Part shown: piece after piece, positions 1 to 5,154 of the stretch | Position numbering within the stretch: the first letter of the stretch is position 1 | Layout: each line of letters starts with the position of its first letter | NCBI GenBank assembly: GCA_964567295.1 | Contig: CAZMLU010000092.1 | Coordinates: 1-5,154 of the forward strand | DNA: 5,154 bases | Direction of reading: 5' to 3' | DNA from: SLJK01 sp964567295 | Lineage (GTDB): Bacteria > Bacillota > Dethiobacteria > DTU022 > UBA8154 | Notes under the pieces: model-generated | The model's input: the letters and a program-made list of their open reading frames with translations, nothing else | What the model was told of the DNA's origin: nothing | The model's database searches: none | Position numbers and translations under genes: made by a program

Positions 1-593
1 CTCTGGATACCGAAGGAGAACACTGCCATGAGCGCACGTGGCAGGGCCGGCGGCAAATATTCAGGTGGGTAAGCGGGATCGAGTATGAATATGGTCTCGG
101 CAAACACAAAAAAGTGCTGACCATTCACGTCGTGACCTGCGATGAAAGCTGGGAAGAGATAGACAGAAAGGGGCAGGTCGTGGGAAAAACCGCCCGTCAC
201 GCCTGGATTTCCAACGAGCCGCTCAATCGCAAAAATGTCCATGAGCGCTGCAATCTGACGGCCCGGAAACGCTGGTTGCACGAAAACAACATTTTGAAGG
301 AGAAGCATCAGGGTTACCACTATGAACACATCTTTGCCTATGACTTCGATGCGATGCGGGGTTATCACTACCTCATGCATATCGGTCGCATGCTAAATGA
401 AATGGCACTTCATTCTATTAACCTGGTAGAACAGGTCAAAGCGGTCGGAGTCCAGGCTTTCCTCAATAAATTTCGCGCCGTCATGACCCACAGGGAGCTG
501 GATACAAATCAGCTTCGCAGGTTGTCAGAATCTCCGGGTCAGCTGCGATTGGTGCAAGAAGAAAACTGGCGAACGAACTGGCCAGCAGCATAA
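1..593 (+). CDS. IS4-superfamily DDE transposase, C-terminal part (5' end outside window)
   Basis: The frame is open from base 3 to the TAA at 591-593 (196 visible residues) and continues beyond the window's left edge. A GTG at 114 could be read as a start, but the 37 in-frame codons before it look like the same protein, so it is probably internal. The product would be the cut-and-paste enzyme of an insertion sequence. Visible residues 90-101 give R-x3-E-x6-K (R at 270-272, E at 282-284, K at 303-305), followed by QGYHYEH. This matches the Y-(2)-R-(3)-E-(6)-K signature of IS4-type transposases, whose E is the third catalytic acid; the usual Tyr is Ala here. The segment HAWISNEPLNRKN just before it and the hydrophobic helix after it (YHYLMHIGRMLNEM) also fit the family. 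The first two catalytic Asp residues lie upstream and cannot be seen, so activity cannot be judged. The exact IS family is not recognised. Confidence 0.78.
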   Translation, partial: LDTEGEHCHERTWQGRRQIFRWVSGIEYEYGLGKHKKVLTIHVVTCDESWEEIDRKGQVVGKTARHAWISNEPLNRKNVHERCNLTARKRWLHENNILKEKHQGYHYEHIFAYDFDAMRGYHYLMHIGRMLNEMALHSINLVEQVKAVGVQAFLNKFRAVMTHRELDTNQLRRLSESPGQLRLVQEENWRTNWPAA

Positions 594-812
594 CGGCCAA
601 TCTTATGAGGTAGATTCCTGCCCGTGCTACACTACCCGACTGCCCAAAAGCAGGCGCCCGGTAGAGGAATCGCGCAAAAAAAGGCACTGCTGAGGGCAAA
701 AAAAGAGTCTTTAACAAAATATCGGTAGGGATTCGTGCAAAAAAGCTGATTTTAGACCTCGCAAGATTTTTAAAGAATTTCATGCGTCAGCTCTGCCGCC
801 GTGTTCTCCTAC
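594..812. other. Non-coding tail downstream of the transposase, probable IS 3' region
   Basis: There is no convincing gene on either strand between the transposase stop and the promoter of the next gene. The stretch contains an interrupted inverted repeat (613-671), three GCAAAAAA tracts (674, 696 and 737) and a TTTTTAAAGAATTT run ending near 781. One end of the insertion sequence should lie here or slightly beyond, but its terminal inverted repeat cannot be named because the partner end is outside the window. A minus-strand open frame over 481-783 overlaps the transposase, encodes an unrecognisable protein and is treated as a shadow. Confidence 0.5.
613..671. repeat. Interrupted inverted repeat (imperfect hairpin)
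   Basis: The right arm GGTAGAGGAATC (660-671) pairs completely with two left segments, GATTCCT (613-619) and CTACC (632-636), which are separated by a 12-base bulge. Inside, CTGC (640-643) pairs with GCAG (650-653) around a six-base CCAAAA loop. No T-run follows on either strand, so it is not a typical intrinsic terminator. It could be a subterminal transposase-binding structure or a structured tail of the transposase mRNA. The pairing is seen directly; the role is unknown. Confidence 0.45.
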
Positions 813-841
813 TTGTAATCCCTTTTATTTATTGTTATACT
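813..841 (+). promoter_or_regulatory. Sigma-A-type promoter of the MEDS/PAS/GGDEF/HD-GYP gene
   Basis: A -35 box TTGTAA (813-818, four of six consensus bases) and a -10 box TATACT (836-841, five of six) are separated by exactly 17 bases. Transcription would begin near 848, giving a leader of about 30 bases before the ATG at 878. That leader is too short for a riboswitch. No obvious operator repeat overlaps the boxes. The promoter lies downstream of the probable IS tail, so the gene has its own promoter and need not depend on read-through. Confidence 0.68.
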
Positions 842-860
842 TCGAAGTTAACACCCTTTT

Positions 861-867
861 AAGGAGG
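861..867 (+). promoter_or_regulatory. Strong Shine-Dalgarno sequence
   Basis: AAGGAGG lies ten bases before the ATG at 878. It is a near-perfect match to the anti-Shine-Dalgarno end of 16S rRNA and decides the start of the large gene, since no other in-frame start nearby has a comparable site. Confidence 0.85.
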
Positions 868-877
868 CACAACCATT

Positions 878-3800
878 ATGACTGTTCATGACAGGTATAA
901 CTTCTTAAAACTACCTGAACTGATAAGAGACCTTAAGCCCCACGATCATCTCTGCCTTATCTACGAGAGCCGGGAAGAATGGTTGGAAACGGTTGTGCCG
1001 TTTATCCTTACAGGCCTGGAGCGCGGCGGAAAATGCCTATATGTTGTTGCTGCTAATACCGTTCAGGAAATAAACACAACCTTCAAAGAAGCAGGGTTGG
1101 CTGTTGATGAATACGAAGGCAAGGGGCAGTTTAGTGTTATTCGTGAAAGAGATGCCTATACCCCGGGAGGCTTTTTTGATCCCGATTTGATGATTGCCCT
1201 TTTAATATCAGAAACCGAAAAAGCACTCGAGGAGGGTTATTCCGCACTGCGGATTACAACCGAAATGAGCTGGGCCCTGCGCGGTTATAGCGGTGCTGAA
1301 AGGGTTTTGGAATACGAGTCAAAGCTGAATCAAAACCTCTTTACTGCATACCCCTGTATAGCCCTCTGCCAGTATGATCGCTGGAAGTTTGCTCCCGAAA
1401 CCATCAAAGGAGTGGTGCTTACCCATCCTCTGCTGATCAGGGGTGGTCAAATCTACCACAACTTCTATTACATTGAGTCTTATGAATACCTTAACCACAA
1501 AAAGGGAGAACGCGAAGTCCAGCACTTACTAAATAACCTCGAACGCGAAAGGAAAACCCAGGAAAGCTTGCGGGAGAGCGAAGAGAAGCACCGACGCCTG
1601 TTCGAGACCATGGCCCAGGGCGTTGTCTACCAGGCCGCAGATGAGACTATTATTTCCGCAAACCCGGCAGCGGAAAAGATTCTCGGTCTATCCCTGGAAC
1701 AGATGCAGGGCAAAACCTCCATGGATCCGCGCTGGCAAATGATCGAAGAAGGCGGCACAGCAGTGCCCGGTACAGAACACCCGGCCATGCTCGCCCTGCG
1801 CACGGGGCAAACTGTAGGCCCGGTGACAAGAGGTGTTTTTCATCCGGATAAGAATGCCCATGTTTGGCTGAATATCACTGCAATACCACTGTTTCTGCCT
1901 GGGGAAACCGAGCCTTTTCAGGTGTATGCAACCTTTGAAGACATTACCGAGCAGTACCTGGCCCGGGAAGCCCTGAGAAGAAGCGAAGAGCTTTTTCAAA
2001 AAATGCTGTCTCTGGTGCCCGATATGATCTCCATACACGATCCCGACATGAATATTGTGTACAGCAACTGGAATGGTTTCGGGGCCGTGCCCGAAGAGAA
2101 AAGGGTTTTAAATACTAAGTGTTATAGAACCTACCGGGGCCTTGACGATATATGCCCCGATTGCCATGCATTAACCGTTTTGCAAACCAGAGAGGGTTTT
2201 CAGAAAGAAGTGGAACTGCCCGGAGGACAGTGGATTGACCTGCGCGTCATACCTATTTTAGGGCACGATGGTAAGTTAGAGCAGATAGTGGAGTGGGTAA
2301 GAGATATCACGGATCGCAAACAATCAGAACAGGAAATTAAAACCCAGCAGAAACTGCTGGAAGGGGTTATAGATAATATTTCAGACGTTTTGGCCATCCA
2401 GCGTCCCGACCACAGTATTGTGCGCTACAACCAAAGCGGCTATGACCTGCTTGATATAACACCGGAAGAAGTGAAGGGCAAAAAGTGTTACGAACTTATC
2501 GGTCGGAACAAGGAGTGCGAAGAATGTGCCACCTCTCGGGCAGTTGAGAGCAAAAGATTGGAAGAAATAGAAAAGTATGTGCCCGAGATGGACGTATACC
2601 TGAACTGCCGCAGCAACCCTGTTCTGGATGAAGATAAGAACTTGTTATATATAGTGCAGCAGTTAAGGGATATTACAGAGCGAAAGCAGACGGAGGAGAA
2701 GCTGCGCGAAAGCGAACAGAAATACCGCCTGCTCTCCGAAAACGCCACCGACGTTATCTGGACTACCGACCTGGACTTGAATTATACATATACCAGTCCA
2801 TCAGTAGAGCGCATGAACGGCTATACCGTAGAAGAATGTATGTCCACGGGTGTTCATAATAGCTTAACGCCTTCTTTTTTGGAGCGAGCCCTTCAGGTTC
2901 TCCAAGAAGAGCTAGAACTTGAAGCATCCGGAGAAGCTGATCCGAACAGAACGCGAATCATTGAGGCAGAGGAATACTGTAAAAATGGGTCAACTATTTG
3001 GGTTGAATTTAAGGCTTCTTTTCTGCGTGATAAGGAGGGGCGTCCTTATGGGGTTTTGGGTATAACAAGAGATATCACAGAGCGCAAGCAGGCTGAAGAA
3101 GCTCTCAAGGAAAGCGAAGAAAAATATCGCACTTTATTTGACCAGAACCTCTTGGCCATTTATCTGCATGACTTTGAAGGTAACATATTTGATGTAAATA
3201 ACCAGGCCTGTTTACTATTAGGATATTCTTACGAGGAACTTTTGGAGATGTCAGTGTTTGACTTTATTTATACCAAAGAAAGTGGAGGATATTTGTCCAA
3301 AGAGGAGATATTACATATATGGCATCAAATGGATGTGGGAGAAAGGACCACCGTAGAAGACGTACATCAGCGAAAAGACGGGACCATATTCTATGTGGAA
3401 GTCTCTACCGGGGTAATTAGTTACAATAAGAAGAAAATAATTATGGCACTGATAAAAGACATAACTGATCGCAAAAGAGCAGAAGAAAAGATCCGCTATA
3501 TGAGCCTACACGACAGCCTCACCGGCCTCTACAACCGTTACTACCTGGATGAAGAGATGCAGCGGCTGGATACCGAAAGACAGCTTCCTATAAGTATAAT
3601 CATGGTAGATTTAAACGGGCTTAAACTGGTTAACGATGTTTACGGCCACGAAGCCGGTGATGAAATGCTAAAAGACACTGCAGGGATCATTAAAAATTCC
3701 GCCCGCAGGGAAGATATTGTGGGGCGCTGGGGCGGTGACGAGTTTGTAATTCTGCTGCCACGTACCCCTGTGGAAGAAATACAAAAAATACATAGAAGGA

Positions 3801-4516
3801 TAAAAGACAACTGCCGAGGTGTCGATGTTAAAGGCCTTCCTGTCTCTTTAGCTGTCGGTGGCGGGACAAAGGAGACCGCGGAAAAGAGCCTGCAAGCAGT
3901 ATTAAAGGAAGCCGAGGACAGCATGTACAAGCAAAAGCTGGCAGAACAGAAAAGTGCGAGGAGTTCAGTGCTTAATACCTTGCTGAAAACCCTTCAGGCA
4001 AAAAGCTATGAAACGGAAGAACATACCATGCGTATGGTTAGTACGGCCCGGAAGATAGGAAAAAAAATAGGGCTTGCAGATACGGAACTGGATCGCTTGA
4101 ACCTGGTTATAACCCTCCACGACATAGGTAAAATAAACATTCCCGAAACAACTTTGACCAAAGAAGGTTCCCTAACTGATGAAGAGTGGGAAATTATTAA
4201 AACACATCCCGAGGTAGGCTACAGGATAACCCGTGCCTCGGAAGAGTATGCCCATGTGTCTGAAGATATATTAGCCCATCATGAAAGATGGGACGGCCGG
4301 GGTTATCCCCGGGGCCTAAAAGAAAAAGAAATTCCTCTGCTGGCCAGAATTACAGCTATTGTTGATGCCTATGATGTGATGTCCAACGGCAGGCCTTATA
4401 AAGAGCCCCTGAGCCAGGAAGAAATAATAACAGAAATTAGAAGGTGTGCCGGTACCCAGTTCGACCCGGAACTGGTAGAAATCTTTTTAGCAGTTTTAGA
4501 AACAGAAAGGGAATAA
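878..4516 (+). CDS. MEDS-PAS(x5)-GGDEF-HD-GYP sensor protein, predicted bifunctional c-di-GMP cyclase/phosphodiesterase
   Basis: This is a 1212-residue protein with no signal peptide or membrane segment, so it is probably cytosolic. Residues ~12-200 form a MEDS domain (PHDHLCLIYES at 21-31, GLERGGKCLYVV at 46-57), a family known from DcmR and methanogen/methylotroph sensors. Five PAS domains follow at ~240-357, 362-479, 491-602, 613-735 and 747-863, each ending in DIT[ED] and a short helical linker. The GGDEF domain (~874-1023) keeps D911, N919, D928 and GGDEF 952-956, plus the inhibitory RxxD site (R943, D946) exactly five residues upstream. The HD-GYP domain (~1035-1207) keeps E1045, H1049, HD 1081-1082, K1085, H1110, HHE 1134-1136, GYP 1142-1144 and D1163. 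It should therefore make c-di-GMP from GTP and hydrolyse it. No histidine-kinase core is present. The start is set by AAGGAGG at 861. PAS2 and PAS3 carry cysteine clusters. The ligands sensed are unknown. Confidence 0.93.
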   Translation: MTVHDRYNFLKLPELIRDLKPHDHLCLIYESREEWLETVVPFILTGLERGGKCLYVVAANTVQEINTTFKEAGLAVDEYEGKGQFSVIRERDAYTPGGFFDPDLMIALLISETEKALEEGYSALRITTEMSWALRGYSGAERVLEYESKLNQNLFTAYPCIALCQYDRWKFAPETIKGVVLTHPLLIRGGQIYHNFYYIESYEYLNHKKGEREVQHLLNNLERERKTQESLRESEEKHRRLFETMAQGVVYQAADETIISANPAAEKILGLSLEQMQGKTSMDPRWQMIEEGGTAVPGTEHPAMLALRTGQTVGPVTRGVFHPDKNAHVWLNITAIPLFLPGETEPFQVYATFEDITEQYLAREALRRSEELFQKMLSLVPDMISIHDPDMNIVYSNWNGFGAVPEEKRVLNTKCYRTYRGLDDICPDCHALTVLQTREGFQKEVELPGGQWIDLRVIPILGHDGKLEQIVEWVRDITDRKQSEQEIKTQQKLLEGVIDNISDVLAIQRPDHSIVRYNQSGYDLLDITPEEVKGKKCYELIGRNKECEECATSRAVESKRLEEIEKYVPEMDVYLNCRSNPVLDEDKNLLYIVQQLRDITERKQTEEKLRESEQKYRLLSENATDVIWTTDLDLNYTYTSPSVERMNGYTVEECMSTGVHNSLTPSFLERALQVLQEELELEASGEADPNRTRIIEAEEYCKNGSTIWVEFKASFLRDKEGRPYGVLGITRDITERKQAEEALKESEEKYRTLFDQNLLAIYLHDFEGNIFDVNNQACLLLGYSYEELLEMSVFDFIYTKESGGYLSKEEILHIWHQMDVGERTTVEDVHQRKDGTIFYVEVSTGVISYNKKKIIMALIKDITDRKRAEEKIRYMSLHDSLTGLYNRYYLDEEMQRLDTERQLPISIIMVDLNGLKLVNDVYGHEAGDEMLKDTAGIIKNSARREDIVGRWGGDEFVILLPRTPVEEIQKIHRRIKDNCRGVDVKGLPVSLAVGGGTKETAEKSLQAVLKEAEDSMYKQKLAEQKSARSSVLNTLLKTLQAKSYETEEHTMRMVSTARKIGKKIGLADTELDRLNLVITLHDIGKINIPETTLTKEGSLTDEEWEIIKTHPEVGYRITRASEEYAHVSEDILAHHERWDGRGYPRGLKEKEIPLLARITAIVDAYDVMSNGRPYKEPLSQEEIITEIRRCAGTQFDPELVEIFLAVLETERE
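1595..3466 (+). repeat. Array of five PAS-domain coding units with repeated linkers
   Basis: Five PAS units of roughly 110-125 codons follow one another. DIT[ED] occurs at residues 355, 476, 598, 732 and 861, that is at DNA positions 1940, 2303, 2669, 3071 and 3458. The linkers RESEEKHRRLFE, RRSEELFQKML, RESEQKYRLLSE and KESEEKYRTLFD are variants of one short coiled-coil connector. The linkers at 2669-2728 and 3071-3130 match at about 43 of 60 bases by hand comparison. The domain interiors are much more diverged, so the units are old duplications or acquisitions rather than recent tandem copies. Confidence 0.75.
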
Positions 4517-4538
4517 TGATTAACATTCGTCAAGGTAC

Positions 4539-4886
4539 ATGGATAAGGAAATAAGCAAAGCTCAGCAGGTACATAAACAAATTCTGCCCCAGTCGCTACC
4601 CTCAATCGAAACCATTTCTTTCGCCGCATATTATCAGCCTGCAGAGAAAATGGGCGGTGACTTCTACGATGTAATCCATCGCGGCAACAAGCTCATTTTC
4701 TATCTCTCCGATGTCTCCGGCCACGGCATGGACGGCGCCATGCTGAGCCTTTTTGTCAAACACACCATCAACAGCTACATCGATCTTACACCCAAAGGTA
4801 ATTACGGAACTCGGGACATTCGAAGTTCGGGTCCTAAAAGAAAAAGAAGAGCGTACCTTGGCCGCCGAGGCTTCTTTCTTTATTGA
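4539..4886 (+). pseudogene. Truncated SpoIIE/RsbU-type PP2C serine phosphatase (chimeric ORF)
   Basis: Residues 1-86 match the start of a PP2C/SpoIIE phosphatase domain. An amphipathic lead helix (AQQVHKQILPQSLP) is followed by YYQPAEKMGGDFYDV and then LSDVSGHGMDGAMLSLFVK; D41 and D58 are likely metal-binding acids. Intact proteins of this family remove phosphate from anti-sigma-factor antagonists or similar partners. Homology stops near residue 86 (about base 4796). The remaining 29 residues, up to the stop at 4884-4886, are another gene's sequence read out of frame. The second half of the domain, with the later metal-binding Asp residues, is missing, so no activity is expected. The frame opens 22 bases after the large gene's stop with only a weak AAGG (4532-4535) before the ATG, which suggests co-transcription. 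A stop at 4521-4523 rules out any longer in-frame N-terminus in this sequence. Confidence 0.8.
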
Positions 4887-4995
4887 GGACGGGCGCACCT
4901 TCTTGCCCTTTCGGGCCGTAGCCGAGGCCTTTGGGGCGGAAGTAAGCTATGGTCTTTTGGAAGGCCCCGTGCAGTGGGTATATTTTGAGCAGTAG
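4798..4995 (+). pseudogene. C-terminal fragment of a stalk-domain (copper amine oxidase N-terminal-like) protein
   Basis: From about base 4798 the frame one step from the phosphatase encodes VITELGTFEVRV, then FIEDGRTFLPFRAVAEAFGAEVSYG and a terminal VQWVYFEQ before the TAG at 4993-4995. The [I/V]xDGRTFxPxRAVAEAxGAxV pattern is the hallmark of the stalk domain (PF07833-type), common in secreted or cell-wall proteins of Clostridia. Only about 65 residues remain. The signal peptide, start codon and main body of the original protein are absent, so this is a gene remnant. The open frame can be extended back to an ATG at 4753, but that part is antisense-like out-of-frame phosphatase sequence and not a real N-terminus. 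Stalk identity is from motif recognition; function is not implied. Confidence 0.72.
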
Positions 4996-5015
4996 CCCGG
5001 GAAAAAACGGGGCTA
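4993..5015 (+). terminator. Hairpin at the stop codon of the stalk-domain fragment
   Basis: TAGCCCG (4993-4999) pairs with CGGG-G-CTA (5008-5015), with one bulged G and a GGAAAAAA loop, giving seven base pairs beginning in the stop codon itself. No T-run follows, so termination here alone would be weak. It may protect the mRNA 3' end or act together with the T-rich hairpin 20 bases further on. Confidence 0.4.
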
Positions 5016-5033
5016 ATTCGCAGAACCTGTGAA

Positions 5034-5069
5034 GAGGAGAATGCCAACGACTCTCTCCTTCTTTTTTTT
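5034..5069 (+). terminator. Probable intrinsic terminator
   Basis: AGGAGA (5035-5040) pairs with TCTCCT (5054-5059), plus a G-T closing pair (5034/5060), around a 13-base loop. A run of eight T residues (5062-5069) follows. The stem is short and not very GC-rich, but its position after the last coding fragment and the T-run make it the likely end of the transcript. It would originally have served the stalk-domain gene. Confidence 0.5.
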
Positions 5070-5154
5070 ATGTACATAAGCCTATTATTTTCCAGTCTAA
5101 AAATTAAAGATTTATTATCCGGGCCTTAAATAACGGCTTCAATATCCGATAAGT
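5070..5154. other. AT-rich intergenic DNA with nothing recognisable
   Basis: These last 85 bases follow the probable terminator. I see no credible reading frame, promoter pair, ribosome binding site or repeat. The stretch is too short to say what lies beyond. Confidence 0.5.

Noticed and set aside
632..664. Intrinsic terminator for the transposase
   Set aside because: The stem has large internal loops and no T-run on either strand.
481..783. Minus-strand open frame of 100 codons running from the gap into the transposase end
   Set aside because: It overlaps the transposase, lacks a ribosome binding site, and gives a protein with no recognisable motif; it is an antisense shadow.
15..809. Nine-base inverted match GGAGAACAC (15-23) and GTGTTCTCC (801-809), considered as insertion-sequence ends
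   Set aside because: The left copy lies inside transposase coding sequence, and a nine-base match over this distance can be chance.
1319..3930. Several minus-strand open frames inside the large sensor gene
   Set aside because: All are antisense to well-supported PAS, MEDS or GGDEF coding sequence and encode serine/cysteine-rich nonsense without family signatures.
878..4516. Histidine kinase with multiple PAS domains
   Set aside because: There is no HisKA H-box or HATPase N/G boxes; the C-terminus is clearly GGDEF followed by HD-GYP.
4785..4805. Programmed frameshift joining the phosphatase and stalk frames
   Set aside because: CCC AAA GGT is not a convincing slippery site, and the product would be half of each unrelated domain; a deletion or misjoin explains the join better.
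4396..5077. Minus-strand open frames over the phosphatase and stalk fragments
   Set aside because: They mirror + strand sequence with clear homology and have no motif of their own.

Overview
The window looks like chromosomal DNA from an anaerobic Gram-positive bacterium of the Clostridia, perhaps a Peptococcaceae-type organism (Desulfotomaculum/Pelotomaculum-like). The grounds are a strong AAGGAGG ribosome binding site, a clear sigma-A-type promoter, a very long cytosolic multi-PAS c-di-GMP protein, an RsbU/SpoIIE-type phosphatase and a copper amine oxidase N-terminal-like 'stalk' domain. The lineage is inferred from style and gene content only; nothing here fixes the species.

Layout, all on the + strand. 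(1) 1-593: the 3' part of an IS4-superfamily DDE transposase gene that enters from outside the window. (2) 594-812: non-coding DNA downstream of the transposase, probably the tail of the insertion sequence, with an interrupted inverted repeat (613-671) and three GCAAAAAA tracts. (3) 813-867: a well-formed promoter and Shine-Dalgarno sequence. (4) 878-4516: one 1212-residue gene that fills most of the window, with the order MEDS - PAS x5 - GGDEF - HD-GYP. The residues I know to be catalytic in both c-di-GMP domains are present, as is the RxxD product-inhibition site. (5) 4539 to about 4797: the first half of a SpoIIE/RsbU-type PP2C phosphatase domain. (6) about 4798 to 4995: the last part of an unrelated stalk-domain protein, in a different frame and joined directly to the phosphatase fragment. 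(7) 4993-5069: two hairpins, the second followed by eight T residues. (8) 5070-5154: AT-rich DNA with nothing recognisable.

How the parts work together: the large gene encodes a soluble sensor that could both make and break down c-di-GMP under the control of one MEDS and five PAS domains. Two of the PAS domains carry a C-x9/10-C-x2-C cysteine signature that could hold a metal or redox centre. The phosphatase gene just downstream was probably co-transcribed and would have been a serine-phosphatase output module. It now lacks its second half because a deletion or other rearrangement (or an assembly misjoin) fused it to the end of another gene. The most notable points are the bifunctional sensor with its cysteine-bearing PAS pair and the chimeric junction near 4797. 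I see no CRISPR array, tRNA, rRNA or recognisable riboswitch.
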